A stretch of 64,000 bases of DNA from Planctomycetota bacterium (GTDB taxonomy: Bacteria; Planctomycetota; B15-G4), in NCBI GenBank assembly GCA_021604805.1, contig BQJR01000001.1:310001-374000 (forward strand), given 5' to 3'. Position 1 is the first letter of the stretch; each line of letters begins with the position of its first letter. Below, piece by piece: positions 28,936 through 38,174 of this stretch. The position numbers and the translations under genes were made by a program. The notes under the pieces were generated by a model. It saw nothing but the letters and a program-made list of their open reading frames with translations. It made no database searches and was not told the DNA's origin.

Positions 28936-30795
28936 CTACGGCCCGGTGCGCTGCAGGTGCTCGAGGATCGCTTCGGCGAGTTGCGGGCCCACGCCTTCCA
29001 CGCTCGCGACCTCGTCGACCTGGGCGCGAGCCAGCGCGCGCGTGCCGCCGAAGGCTGCGAGCAAGCGCTTCTTGAGCACGGGGCCCACGCCGGGCACGTC
29101 GTCGAGACGTGAGGCGAAACTCTCCTTGCTGCGCGCCTTGCGGTGATGCCCGATGGCGAAGCGGTGCGCCTCGTCGCGCAAGCGCTGCAAGATGTACTCC
29201 TCGGGGGAACGCCCGGCGAGCTCCACGGGTTCGGCGCGACCGGGCAGGAACACGCGCTCGCGTTCGCCGGCGGGCAAGTTCAGTGAGCGCCCGCGACGAC
29301 TGCCTTTGGCCAGGGCGGCCAGCGGCAAGTCGGCGAAGCCACACTCGGCGGCGACGTCGATGGCGACGGCGAGTTGCCCGCGTCCACCATCCACCATCAA
29401 GAGGTCGGGCAGCGGGTCGCTCGGTGCGCGCGCGAAACGCCGGCGCAGCACTTCGCGCATGGCGCCGTAGTCGTCCTGGCCGTCGAGCGTCTTCATGCGG
29501 TAGTGACGGTAGCGTGCGCGGTCGGGCTCGCCGTGCTGAAACACCACGCGCGACGCGACCACCGCCGTGCGCCCCGTGTTCGAGATGTCGTAGCACTCGA
29601 TGGTCTCGGGAACGCGCGGCAAGCCGAGTCGATCGCCGAGCGCTTCGAGCAGACGACGTTGGTGACCGCGTTGCTCGATGGCCAGCACGAGCGCGTCTTT
29701 GGCGTTGCGCGCGGCGAGCGTGAGCAGCGCGGCGCGCGGACCGCGCTTGGGCACGTTGAGGCGCGGGTCACGTTCGCGGCGCTCGCCGAGGAACGCGGCC
29801 AGGCCGTCGGCATCGGGGATCGCGAGCGGCACGAGGATGCGGTCGGGGACGGGTCGCGCGTCGCCGTAGTACTCGCGCAAGAAGCCGGCGAGCAGCTCGT
29901 CGTCGGGCAGCTCGCTCTCCAGCGTGTGATGACTGCTCGTGATGAGCGCGCCGCGTCGGAAGGCCAGCACCACGATCTCGGCGAGTTCGCCCGCGCGGTG
30001 CAGGCCGAGCACGTCGCCCTCGCGCAAGCCCGTGTTCTCCACTTGCTGGTGCGCGGTCGTGGCGCGCAGGTAAGCGATCGCGTCGCGGTGACGCGCGGCT
30101 TCCTCGTAGTGCATCTGCGCCGCTGAGGATTCCATGCGCTGCTCGAGCACTCGCAGCGTGGAGCCGACGCGCCCTTCGAGCACGTCCACGGCCTGGTCGA
30201 TCATGGCGGCGTAGTCGTCCTTGCCCACGAGGTCCACGCAGGGCGCGCAGCAGCGTCCCATGTCGTGCTTGAGGCAAGGTCGCGTGCGCGACGCGAACTC
30301 GCGGTCGCTGCAGTCGCGCAGCGGGATGATGCCGCCGAGCATGCGCAGCGTGCGGCGCAACGCTTTGGCGCTGGCGAAGGGGCCGTGGTAACTCACCGGC
30401 CCTTTCACCTTCTTCGGACGACGCGCGAGCCCGAGCGCGGGGAAGTCGTGACGCCGGTCCACGCGCACGTAGAGGAAGTCCTTGTCGTCGCGGAGCTTCA
30501 CGTTGTACGGCGGCTTGTGCCGCTTGATCTGCTGGTTCTCCAGCAGGAAGGCTTCGTGCTCGCTGTCGGTGCTCAGGAAGTCGATGTCGTGCACGTAGCG
30601 GTCGACGAAGCGCACGGCGCGTCGGCCGTCGCCGCTGCTGCGGAAGTAGCTGCGCACGCGCTCGCGCAGACGACGCGCCTTGCCCACGTAGGCCACGCTG
30701 CCACCCACGTCGCGGAACAAGTACACACCGGGGCCTTCGGGCAGACGCTCCACCTTCTCGAGCAAGCGCGCGCGGCGATCCTCGGAGGCGCTCAT
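28936..30795 (-). CDS. uvrC: Excinuclease ABC subunit C
   Basis: A 619-residue UvrC, making both incisions in nucleotide excision repair. The GIY-YIG nuclease is at residues ~15-95 (GPGVYLFRDVGG, VAYVGKA). A Cys cluster CLKHDMGRCCAPC follows at about 174-186, then the UVR motif that contacts UvrB, the RNase H-like second nuclease (IECYDISNTG, LPDLLMVDGGRGQL) and two helix-hairpin-helix repeats at the end (VPGVGPVLKKRLL, VEGVGPQLAEAIL). Three bases separate it from uvrB upstream. Confidence 0.97.
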   Translation of the reverse strand: MSASEDRRARLLEKVERLPEGPGVYLFRDVGGSVAYVGKARRLRERVRSYFRSSGDGRRAVRFVDRYVHDIDFLSTDSEHEAFLLENQQIKRHKPPYNVKLRDDKDFLYVRVDRRHDFPALGLARRPKKVKGPVSYHGPFASAKALRRTLRMLGGIIPLRDCSDREFASRTRPCLKHDMGRCCAPCVDLVGKDDYAAMIDQAVDVLEGRVGSTLRVLEQRMESSAAQMHYEEAARHRDAIAYLRATTAHQQVENTGLREGDVLGLHRAGELAEIVVLAFRRGALITSSHHTLESELPDDELLAGFLREYYGDARPVPDRILVPLAIPDADGLAAFLGERRERDPRLNVPKRGPRAALLTLAARNAKDALVLAIEQRGHQRRLLEALGDRLGLPRVPETIECYDISNTGRTAVVASRVVFQHGEPDRARYRHYRMKTLDGQDDYGAMREVLRRRFARAPSDPLPDLLMVDGGRGQLAVAIDVAAECGFADLPLAALAKGSRRGRSLNLPAGERERVFLPGRAEPVELAGRSPEEYILQRLRDEAHRFAIGHHRKARSKESFASRLDDVPGVGPVLKKRLLAAFGGTRALARAQVDEVASVEGVGPQLAEAILEHLQRTGP

Positions 30796-30798
30796 CGC

Positions 30799-32802
30799 TC
30801 AGCGGTAGCGCAGCTCGAGGCGTTCGAGCGCCGTGAGTTCGTCGCGCAGTTTGGCGGCCTTCTCGAACTCGAGCGCTTCGGCGGCGGCGAGCATCGCTTT
30901 GCGCGCGGCGTCGATGTGCTTGCGCACGTTGCCGGGGTTGATCTTCTCGAGCCCCACGCCGGCGTCTTCGGCGATCTGTTCTTCTTCCTCGGACAGCGAG
31001 CGGTCGACGGCGCGCGTGGTGCTGCGTGGGGTGATGCCGTGCTCGGCGTTGTGGGCGAGCTGGATCGTGCGCCGACGTTCGCACTCGTCGAGCGCCTGTT
31101 GCATGGCGTCGGTGGTCTCTTCGGCGTACATGATCACGCGACCGTGCACGTTGCGCGCGGCGCGCCCCATGGTCTGGATCAGGCTCGTGGCGGAGCGCAG
31201 GAAGCCGGTCTTGTCGGCGTCGAGCACGGCCACGAGCGCGACCTCGGGGAGGTCGAGACCTTCGCGCAACAAGTTGATGCCCACCAGCACGTCGAACTCG
31301 CCCAGGCGCAGACCGCGGATGATCTCCACGCGCTCGATGGAGTCGATGTCGCTGTGCATGTACTTCACCTTCACGCCCAGCTCGGCGTAGTGGTCGGTGA
31401 GTTCTTCGGCCATGCGTTTGGTGAGCGTGGTCACGAGCACGCGCTCACCGCCTTCGTTCACGGTGCGGATCTCGGAGAGCAGGTCGTCGACCTGACCGCG
31501 TGCGGGGCGCACGTCGACCACCGGATCCACGAGGCCGGTGGGACGGATCACCTGCTCGATCACGCGCTGCTCCGAGGCTTCGATCTCGCGGTCTGCTGGC
31601 GTGGCCGACACGTAGAGCACCTTGTCGAGCAGCGCGTCGAACTCGGTGGCGTCGAGCGGTCGGTTGTCGAGCGCGGACGGCAGCCGGAAGCCGTGGTCCA
31701 CCAGCGAGCTCTTACGTGCGTAGTCGCCCTTGCGCATGGCCCCCACCTGCGGCAACGACTGGTGACTCTCGTCGATGATCATCACGAAGTCGTCGGGGAA
31801 GTAGTTGAGCAGGCTGGCGGGCGGATCCCCCGGAGAACGACCATCCAAGTGACGGCTGTAGTTCTCGATGCCCGAGCAGAAGCCCGACTCTTCGAGCACC
31901 TCGAGGTCGAAGCGCGCGCGCTGTTCCAGTCGTTGTGCTTCGAGCAACTTGCCCTGACCGCGCAGGCGCTGCAGCTGCTCCTCGAGCTCCTTGCGGATGC
32001 TCTCGATGGCGCTCGCCATGCGCTCGCGCGGCGTGATGTAGTGGCTCGCCGGATACACGGCAATGGACTCACGCTCTTCCAGAACTTCGCCACGAAGTGG
32101 GTCCACCACGCACAGGCTCTCGATCTCGTCATCGAAGAATTCGACCCTGATCACGCGCTTCTCTTCATAGATCGGGAAGATCTCCACCACGTCGCCGCGC
32201 ACTCGGAAGGTGCCGTTGCGAAACTCGAGGCCCGCTCGCTGGTACTGAACATTGGCGAGTTCGCGCAGCAGCTCGTCGCGATCCACACGCTGACCGCGAG
32301 CGAGCTTCACGCGCAGGCCGGCATAGAACTCGGGCGAACCCAGACCATAGATACACGACACGCTGGCCACGATGAGCACGTCGCTGCGATCCAACAGAGA
32401 GCGCGTGGCGCTGTTGCGCAGCCGCTCGATCTGCTCGTTGATGAAGGCTTCCTTCTCGATGAAGGTGTCGGTGCGCGCCACGTAGGCTTCGGGTTGGTAG
32501 TAGTCGTAGTAGCTGACGAAGTACTCCACGGCGTTGTCCGGGAACAGCGTGCGGAACTCGTCGTAGAGCTGGGCGGCCAGGGTCTTGTTGTGGGCCAGCA
32601 CCAGCGCGGGGCGGCCGAGTTGTTCGACCACGTGAGCCATCGTGAAGGTCTTGCCCGAGCCGGTCACGCCGCGCAGCACTTGACGCTTGGCTCCGGCGCG
32701 GAAGCCCGTCACGAGCGCGTCGATGGCGGCGGGTTGATCGCCGGCCGGCTCGAGCGGTGTGCGGAGCTTGAAAGGGCTCGTGCTGGGGGCGCTGGGCGAC
32801 AC
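30799..32802 (-). CDS. uvrB: Excinuclease ABC subunit B
   Basis: A 667-residue UvrB, the damage-verifying helicase-like subunit. Walker [13 protein letters not shown], the DNA-binding beta-hairpin [20 protein letters not shown], helicase motif [11 protein letters not shown] and the C-terminal UVR domain ([13 protein letters not shown]) that binds UvrC are present. GTG start at 32802. Leads a uvrB-uvrC operon; uvrA is elsewhere. Confidence 0.98.
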   Translation of the reverse strand: MSPSAPSTSPFKLRTPLEPAGDQPAAIDALVTGFRAGAKRQVLRGVTGSGKTFTMAHVVEQLGRPALVLAHNKTLAAQLYDEFRTLFPDNAVEYFVSYYDYYQPEAYVARTDTFIEKEAFINEQIERLRNSATRSLLDRSDVLIVASVSCIYGLGSPEFYAGLRVKLARGQRVDRDELLRELANVQYQRAGLEFRNGTFRVRGDVVEIFPIYEEKRVIRVEFFDDEIESLCVVDPLRGEVLEERESIAVYPASHYITPRERMASAIESIRKELEEQLQRLRGQGKLLEAQRLEQRARFDLEVLEESGFCSGIENYSRHLDGRSPGDPPASLLNYFPDDFVMIIDESHQSLPQVGAMRKGDYARKSSLVDHGFRLPSALDNRPLDATEFDALLDKVLYVSATPADREIEASEQRVIEQVIRPTGLVDPVVDVRPARGQVDDLLSEIRTVNEGGERVLVTTLTKRMAEELTDHYAELGVKVKYMHSDIDSIERVEIIRGLRLGEFDVLVGINLLREGLDLPEVALVAVLDADKTGFLRSATSLIQTMGRAARNVHGRVIMYAEETTDAMQQALDECERRRTIQLAHNAEHGITPRSTTRAVDRSLSEEEEQIAEDAGVGLEKINPGNVRKHIDAARKAMLAAAEALEFEKAAKLRDELTALERLELRYR

Positions 32803-32845
32803 GGTTCAGGCTCGGGGCTGGTAGCGAAGCGTCGATCGTCTCATC

Positions 32846-32851
32846 ATCATA
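32846..32851 (-). promoter_or_regulatory. Probable -10 box of uvrBC
   Basis: Minus-strand TATGAT, 44 bases before the GTG start, within an ATGATGATGAG run. No good -35 partner at standard spacing and no recognisable LexA palindrome nearby. Confidence 0.35.
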
Positions 32852-32921
32852 CGCGTGGGGGAACCGCGACATCGGCGCCGCGGCCACGCGATGCCGCGCC
32901 AACGAAGCAGGAGAGGCACTT

Positions 32922-35099
32922 ATGAAGACCGTCTTCGCATGCCTGTGTCTGAGCCTCGCGCTCTTGGCGCAGGACGGCGCAAGCACCAGCAGCGCCGACT
33001 TGCAACTGGGCAGGCAGATCCTCGAGCTGCTCAAGACGCGTGATGCCGACGGCTTGGTCGAGCTGCTCGACGGCCCTGGCTTCCACGCGGAAGGCGAGGC
33101 GCGCGGCGACTTGGTCCACACCTGGGACGCAGCCACGGAGGAGCAGCGCGAGCAGGCCCTGCGTCACGCCGTGGGCGACTGGATCCGCGACGGCGCGCAG
33201 TACTTCTGGCACGCCACCCTCGCCGACGTGCGCGAGCTGCCCGACCCGGATGCGGGGCGCGGGCCCAACCCACAGCGTCGTTACCTGAACGTGCTGGCGA
33301 GTCAGCCGGGGCGCAGCCGCTTCCGCGAAGTGCTCGTGATGCTCGGCGACGACGGCGGCGTGGTGCAGCTCACGCTCGGCCCCGAGTTCGGCGACGCGGC
33401 GACGCCCGCCGGCGAAGCGCAACTGCTCCCCACGCCCTTGCCGCGCCTCACGAGCGACAGCCTCACCTGGCCCGACGATGTCGACAATGCCGACCGCCGT
33501 GACGCCCGCGCGTGGGTCGCCCAACTCGACGACGCCGCAACGCGCCTCGACGCACAAGACGAACTCTTCAGCTGGCCGCACGCCGCAGTGCCCGCGCTGC
33601 TCGAAGCCGCTCACGCGTGGCTCGAAGGCAGCGACGCGGCGCCGCGCAACGTGCAACTCGTCGCGCTCACGCTCGAGCAGCTCACCGGGCGTCCGCTCGC
33701 GCTCAGCAGCGACCTCGCGCGCAGCGAAACGAGCCTCGCCGCCTGGATGGCTTGGCACCGCAAGCACGCCGAGGACTTCGAGCCGCTGGACCTGCCCGAC
33801 GACCTCCTCGCCGCGCTCGATGCCCGCGATGGCGGGGACGACACCGACGCCCTCTCGCGCTGGGAAGCCTTGCTCGCGGCGCAGCAAGCCGAAGCCGCCG
33901 GTGGTCCGCCCGCGGTCGCGCCCGCGGAGCCGGAGTCCGCGCCCGAACCCGCGAGCGGCGGCACGCCCACCCCGCCCGTTCCGGTCCCCGGCCGCGCTCC
34001 GGCCTTGCCGATCCCCGCTCCCCGCGCGACGCCAGCCGTCCCGAGCTCAGCAGGCGCGCCTGCGAAACCGACTGCGGGCGCGTCGCCAGCACACGCGGCG
34101 CTGCCCCCCGAGTTGAACGCCCTCGAAGTCTTGTTCGACGGCGAACTCGTGCTCTATCCCGAGCTCCACGAAGAACTCGACAGCGCGCGCCGCGACGTGT
34201 TGCGCGTGTGGGCCGCCGACATCGATCGCCTCGGGCTGCGCGTGGCGCTCGGCGAACGCACCGAACACATCGTGCTCGGTGAGGTCAGCGATGCCCTGCT
34301 GCTCTCCTCCGCGGAGCAACTCGACATCACCGCCGAGCTCATGGAGCCGCTGATCCCGGACGTAGCGCCCGGCCCGCTCAAGACCACCCTCGTGTTGTTG
34401 TTCGACAGCCAGACCGCCCGCGACGACCACCAGTGGGGTCGCATCCTCGACACGCTCGTGAAACGTCGCGTGCTCTTCGAAGGCAGCGCCAACCAGCTGC
34501 GTCGCGAACCCGGCGGTCTCACGCTGCGCTCGTTCCCCTTCGTGATCCAACCCACTTGGGACATGGCCGGCAACGCCGCCGCCGGCGACGACGAGTTCCG
34601 TCTCGCCAACGAGCTCGCCCACAAACTCACGGTCTGCATGTTGAGCAACCGCGCGGGTCAGCTGCCGCCGGGTTTGCGCTGGGCGCTGGCACACTTCGCC
34701 GAGGTGGCGCTGCAGGGCACCGTGTACCAGTTCAACCGCACGGGCTTCGTGTCCACCGATGATCACTTCGACTGGGAGCGCAAGGCCGATCGCTGGCTCG
34801 ACAAGCGCGGCAAGAAGCGCGGCTTCTCCTTCCCCGAACTGATCTTCGACGCGGGACGCGACAACCCGCTGCTCGAGAACAGCGTGCTCGTCTGGTCGCT
34901 CGTGGACTACTACTGCCACGAACGCCCCGAAGACTGGATCACGCTGCTCGAGCTGCTGGCCGGCCTGCAAGCCGAAAAGGATTCCTACGGCGTGGCGACG
35001 ACCTGGCTGCCGGACAAAGCGGCCACCCTCGACCTGCTCGAGGCGCAGCTGGCCGAACTCAAGGCGAGCGCGGTCGCGCGGCACATCGACACACACTGA
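32922..35099 (+). CDS. Exported protein of unknown function with a degenerate peptidase-like C-terminal domain
   Basis: A 725-residue protein with a short signal peptide (residues 1-16). Residues ~25-130 form a compact alpha/beta domain; 130-300 are helical; 305-395 are Pro/Ala-rich low complexity (a linker); 395-725 form a second domain. In that domain ELAHKLTVCML followed by PPGLRWALAHFAEVAL resembles the HExxH...WxxEGxAE arrangement of gluzincin metallopeptidases, but the HExxH residues are missing, so catalysis is unlikely. Ribosome site GGAG upstream of ATG 32922. Divergent from uvrB; followed after 137 bases by the zinc-ribbon membrane protein. No close family recognised. Confidence 0.75.
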   Translation: MKTVFACLCLSLALLAQDGASTSSADLQLGRQILELLKTRDADGLVELLDGPGFHAEGEARGDLVHTWDAATEEQREQALRHAVGDWIRDGAQYFWHATLADVRELPDPDAGRGPNPQRRYLNVLASQPGRSRFREVLVMLGDDGGVVQLTLGPEFGDAATPAGEAQLLPTPLPRLTSDSLTWPDDVDNADRRDARAWVAQLDDAATRLDAQDELFSWPHAAVPALLEAAHAWLEGSDAAPRNVQLVALTLEQLTGRPLALSSDLARSETSLAAWMAWHRKHAEDFEPLDLPDDLLAALDARDGGDDTDALSRWEALLAAQQAEAAGGPPAVAPAEPESAPEPASGGTPTPPVPVPGRAPALPIPAPRATPAVPSSAGAPAKPTAGASPAHAALPPELNALEVLFDGELVLYPELHEELDSARRDVLRVWAADIDRLGLRVALGERTEHIVLGEVSDALLLSSAEQLDITAELMEPLIPDVAPGPLKTTLVLLFDSQTARDDHQWGRILDTLVKRRVLFEGSANQLRREPGGLTLRSFPFVIQPTWDMAGNAAAGDDEFRLANELAHKLTVCMLSNRAGQLPPGLRWALAHFAEVALQGTVYQFNRTGFVSTDDHFDWERKADRWLDKRGKKRGFSFPELIFDAGRDNPLLENSVLVWSLVDYYCHERPEDWITLLELLAGLQAEKDSYGVATTWLPDKAATLDLLEAQLAELKASAVARHIDTH

Positions 35100-35156
35100 G
35101 GGCGTCTTGCGGCGTCCCTCGAGTGTTCACGCGGGCGGCATTGCGCGCCGCCAGCC

Positions 35157-35185
35157 TTGACCGCCTCGCGGCCCCCACCTAGCCT
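35157..35185 (+). promoter_or_regulatory. Promoter of the zinc-ribbon membrane protein gene
   Basis: TTGACC (35157-35162), 17-nt spacer, TAGCCT (35180-35185), giving a ~45-nt leader. A small GGCGGC/GCCGCC stem just upstream (35135-35152) may end the preceding gene's transcript. Confidence 0.45.
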
Positions 35186-35236
35186 CGCAGCGCTCGTACT
35201 CCCCCGCCCGCGCTCCTTCGTACGGACTTCCCCGCC

Positions 35237-36502
35237 ATGACCCGCGTCGCCACCTGCCAAGATTGTGGAGCCCGCTTCAAGGTTCCCGACAGCGTCACCG
35301 CGAAGAAGAGCAAGTGCTCCAAGTGTGGCGGTGTGGTCGAGATCCCGCCGGTCGGTGGCACGAGCGACGCCCCCAGCGCGGCGGCAGCACCAGCCGCCAA
35401 GCCTCCGCGCGCGGCTCGTCCGGCGGCCGCGCGCAAGCCGAGCGTGGCCCCGGCTCGCGCTGCGAAGCCCGCACGTACCGCCGCCGCACCCGCCGTGAAG
35501 AAGGCCGGCGGCAAGCCCGCCGTCACGAGAGCGTCGGGCGGCAAGGCGGCAGGCGGCAAGTCCGCTGCTGCTAAGTCTGGCCGGGCTCGCTCGGGTGCGA
35601 AGAGCGGCGCGCGTGGAAGCAAGGGGCGTTCGCGTGGCGGCGCGAGCAGCAAGTCGGGGGGCGGCTCGTCCTCGATGATGCTCTGGATCGTGATCGTGGT
35701 GCTGTTGCTCGGTGGCGGCGGCGCCTGGTGGTGGCTGACGCAGCCCGAGGAGAACGCGTCCACCGACTCCACCACTGCAAGCTCGAGCGAAGCCGCCGCG
35801 GAAGACGCGACCGCTGAAGGTAGCGACAACGAGTCCGCGACCGACTCCGCCGATTCCGCGAACTCCACCGACTCCGCAGACGACGCCGTGGCGCTGGTCG
35901 ACGACAAGGCCCAAGCGCCTGCGGCCCAGGCCCCCGCCGCTCAAGCTCCCGCCGCTGCTGACGCCGACGCCGGGTCCACTGAGCAAGCGCCCGCGCCAGC
36001 CGCCGACGCAGGAGCCCTCTCCGACAGCGAGCCGCTGCCCACCGTGCTCAGCTTCGAAGCGCTCCCCCCCGTGCTCGGCAGCACGCAAGAACAAGTCGAC
36101 GAGTGGACGGAAACGATCAAGGAGTACTACTTCAACCCGCTGCTCGGTCAGCGCGACCGCAAGCGCCTGCGCCCCAAGATCGACGAGCTCGATGGCGTGG
36201 ACATGATCCCCGCCATGTTCGCCGCGCTGGAAGGTCTCGACGTCGACGACTCCCAAGCCGTGGTGTCGCTGGGCTCGATGCTCATCGAGTGGAAGGACAA
36301 GACCGCCGGGAAGCCCACCTTCGGCTTCAACGGCACAGCGGGTGCGCGCAGCATCCTCGACAACAACAAGCGCGTGACGGTGCTCACCAACCTCTACAAC
36401 TACTGGGTGAACACCCGTGGTTCAGGCCAGGACCCGACCTTGCTCGAGGACTACCGCCAGGACATCGCCGACTCACGCCTGATCAACGACGCCGACGGCT
36501 GA
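35237..36502 (+). CDS. Zinc-ribbon membrane protein with low-complexity linkers
   Basis: A 421-residue protein. The first ~35 residues form a zinc ribbon (C7, C10, C27, C30; CQDCGARFKVPD...CSKCGG) of the MJ0042/putative zinc-finger type common in planctomycete and myxobacterial membrane proteins. A basic Ala/Lys/Gly stretch (40-145) precedes one transmembrane helix (~147-167, LWIVIVVLLLGGGG), then an acidic Ser/Asp/Ala/Pro stretch (170-270). The last ~150 residues form an uncharacterised domain (TIKEYYFNPLLGQRDRKRL). Topology: basic cytoplasmic zinc head, periplasmic acidic stalk and domain. No enzyme motif. The positive-inside charge pattern supports this orientation. Confidence 0.75.
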   Translation: MTRVATCQDCGARFKVPDSVTAKKSKCSKCGGVVEIPPVGGTSDAPSAAAAPAAKPPRAARPAAARKPSVAPARAAKPARTAAAPAVKKAGGKPAVTRASGGKAAGGKSAAAKSGRARSGAKSGARGSKGRSRGGASSKSGGGSSSMMLWIVIVVLLLGGGGAWWWLTQPEENASTDSTTASSSEAAAEDATAEGSDNESATDSADSANSTDSADDAVALVDDKAQAPAAQAPAAQAPAAADADAGSTEQAPAPAADAGALSDSEPLPTVLSFEALPPVLGSTQEQVDEWTETIKEYYFNPLLGQRDRKRLRPKIDELDGVDMIPAMFAALEGLDVDDSQAVVSLGSMLIEWKDKTAGKPTFGFNGTAGARSILDNNKRVTVLTNLYNYWVNTRGSGQDPTLLEDYRQDIADSRLINDADG

Positions 36503-36521
36503 GACACTGCGGAGTACAGGC

Positions 36522-36767
36522 TCAGGGCAGCGGCGCGTCGCCGGTGACGGGATCCACGGTGACGCCCTTGCTCTTCAGGAAGTCGATCGCCTTCTGGATC
36601 TCGGCATCGGGCCCCTCGAGTTCCAGGTACACGAGCCCCAGGTCGTCGCTGATGCTCGCGCCGCGGATGTTGGGGATGATCTTGAAGTCGCGGCCCAGGT
36701 TGTAGAGCAGGGGTTCGCGGATCAGATCCTTGGCGAAGGTGCAGTGGACGAGCTTGCTCGAGGTCAT
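36522..36767 (-). CDS. Small NIL-domain (ferredoxin-like fold) protein
   Basis: An 81-residue protein that is nearly all one NIL domain: VHCTFAKDLIREPLLYNL, IIPNIRGASIS, LGLVYLELEGPDAEIQKAIDFLKSKGV. NIL domains occur at the C-terminus of methionine ABC transporter ATPases and, as stand-alone or ferredoxin-fused forms, in sulfur-metabolism proteins; they bind small ligands such as methionine. No Fe-S cysteines here. ATG 36767; a TTG at 36782 would add five residues. Convergent with the zinc-ribbon gene. Confidence 0.75.
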   Translation of the reverse strand: MTSSKLVHCTFAKDLIREPLLYNLGRDFKIIPNIRGASISDDLGLVYLELEGPDAEIQKAIDFLKSKGVTVDPVTGDAPLP

Positions 36768-36796
36768 GGCCAGCGGACCCAATGAGGGGCGGAAGA

Positions 36797-36830
36797 CGGG
36801 TCGGACCCCAAGGCCCGACCCGCCAGTCTA
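36797..36830 (-). promoter_or_regulatory. -10-like box and hairpin before the NIL gene
   Basis: Minus-strand TAGACT (36830-36825) is followed at once by a hairpin: 8-bp perfect stem CGGGTCGG/CCGACCCG (36797-36804 with 36815-36822), extendable by two pairs past one mismatch. It may be a 5' leader structure of the NIL gene or a terminator of the preceding secreted-protein gene. Confidence 0.35.
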
Positions 36831-36873
36831 GCAGTCACCCCGGGGAGCTCACCAGCACCACGGGTGTGCAGAC

Positions 36874-38076
36874 TTACTGACCGCCCTCGACCAGAATCGG
36901 GTTGCTCGCGCGCAGCTCGGAACCCAGCTCGAAGCTTTGCGCGATCACATCGAGCGCGGGGAAGCCCAGGGGGATGTTCAGCTGCCACTGGGCGCGGCCG
37001 CTCGCGTCGGCCACGCGGAACAACACACCGCTGACCATCACCGAGTGCTGAAACATCGGATCGTCGACGAGGACCACGCCGCCCCACCCCGATGTGGAAA
37101 CCCAAGGCGCCGCGTTGCCGAGCGACATGAGCAGCAGCTGCAAGCTGCCCGGCTCGGCGCCCTGCAGATCCACGCTGACCTCGCTGCCCGCCGCCGGGCG
37201 CAGCTCGTCGGCACGCAGCACGGGGTAGGCCGGGCCGCGCACGCTCAGCGCGTCGAGTTCCTCCGAGTCGAGGAAGCCGAGCTGCTCTTCGCTGTAGCCC
37301 ACGAGCAAGCTGCCTCCTTCCGCGCTGCTGAACACGGAGGCGTCGTGCGCCGAAGGGCTCTGCACGGAGAAGAGCAGCGCGCCGCTCTGCGGGTGACGTG
37401 CGAGCGACTTGGTGTCGCCGGTGCTCACGGCCACGCCCAGCGCGGCGCTGACCATGGCATCGATCTCGCTCTCGGTGAAGAGCAGCTCGGCCTGCCCGGC
37501 ACCGGTCTCCCAGCGCAGCACGTCGCCGTCGGCGATCACCCCGGCTTCGTCGCCGGAGAGCAGCGTGGAGTCTTCGTTCTCGTTGAAGGAGAAGATGAGC
37601 GCGCCGTCGGCGTCGACTTGGAGCGCGTCGAGGTCCACGTTGTCGTCGCTGGCGCCGGTGATGAGCACGAAGAGCTGCTCAGGGAAGGCGATCTCCGCAC
37701 CAGAGCTACTCAGGCGCACCGCGTCGCCATCCTTGAAGCCTTGCGCGTCGCTCGCGAAAGACAGCAGCAACTCACCGTCGCTCGCGAAGTGACCCGGATC
37801 GTGGACCGCATCGAGATCACCGGGCAGCGTGTGCACTTGGCTGGTGTTCTCGCCGAAGAACGGCAGCAGCGTGGCGAGAGGGTACGCGATGCGCGTGCCT
37901 TCGCTGGGCGCGTGACTGAGCAACTCCTGGTCACTCACCGGATGCTCAGCGAGCTCCGCGGCGGCGCTCGTGGAGAACAACACGGCGAACTCATCGCCGA
38001 CTTGCGCCGACACCGACGTGCACAGGTTGGGCGCGATCGCCAGGGCCAGAGCAGGAAGCAACAACGAACGAGACAT
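36874..38076 (-). CDS. Secreted repeat protein with planctomycete-type C-terminal module
   Basis: A 400-residue exported protein with a signal peptide ending VSAQ at residue 24. Residues 87-131, 147-200 and ~219-275 are three copies of a beta motif (DLDAL..DGALIFSF....ADGDVLRW), likely blades of a propeller. The last ~118 residues share pattern with the end of the VCBS protein at 16482-18353: GG after a beta strand, a P-G/L-P turn, FQ/QSF and a final SN-containing strand (RASNPILVEGGQ). Function unknown; probably cell-surface or extracellular. Preceded by a strong hairpin at 38108-38136. Confidence 0.72.
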   Translation of the reverse strand: MSRSLLLPALALAIAPNLCTSVSAQVGDEFAVLFSTSAAAELAEHPVSDQELLSHAPSEGTRIAYPLATLLPFFGENTSQVHTLPGDLDAVHDPGHFASDGELLLSFASDAQGFKDGDAVRLSSSGAEIAFPEQLFVLITGASDDNVDLDALQVDADGALIFSFNENEDSTLLSGDEAGVIADGDVLRWETGAGQAELLFTESEIDAMVSAALGVAVSTGDTKSLARHPQSGALLFSVQSPSAHDASVFSSAEGGSLLVGYSEEQLGFLDSEELDALSVRGPAYPVLRADELRPAAGSEVSVDLQGAEPGSLQLLLMSLGNAAPWVSTSGWGGVVLVDDPMFQHSVMVSGVLFRVADASGRAQWQLNIPLGFPALDVIAQSFELGSELRASNPILVEGGQ

Positions 38077-38107
38077 GGGCGGACTCCGCGTTGGGGATGG
38101 AGCTGCC

Positions 38108-38136
38108 AGACACCGCGAAGCGTTCGCGGCCTGTCT
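38108..38136 (-). terminator. Hairpin after the epmA operon
   Basis: AGACA-CCGCGAA-GCG-TTCGCGG-CC-TGTCT: a 12-bp stem with a 2-nt bulge and a 3-nt loop, 39 bases past the epmA stop and 32 bases before the secreted-protein ATG. No T run. Either ends the asnS-epmA operon or forms the leader of the next gene. Confidence 0.5.
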
Positions 38137-38174
38137 TGCGGCTCAGCCCCCACGTCGGGCGCGGGCTCGCGGCG

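Noticed and set aside
30265..32925. 886-codon plus-strand frame opposite uvrB/uvrC
   Set aside because: Antisense of two well-conserved genes; no recognisable protein.
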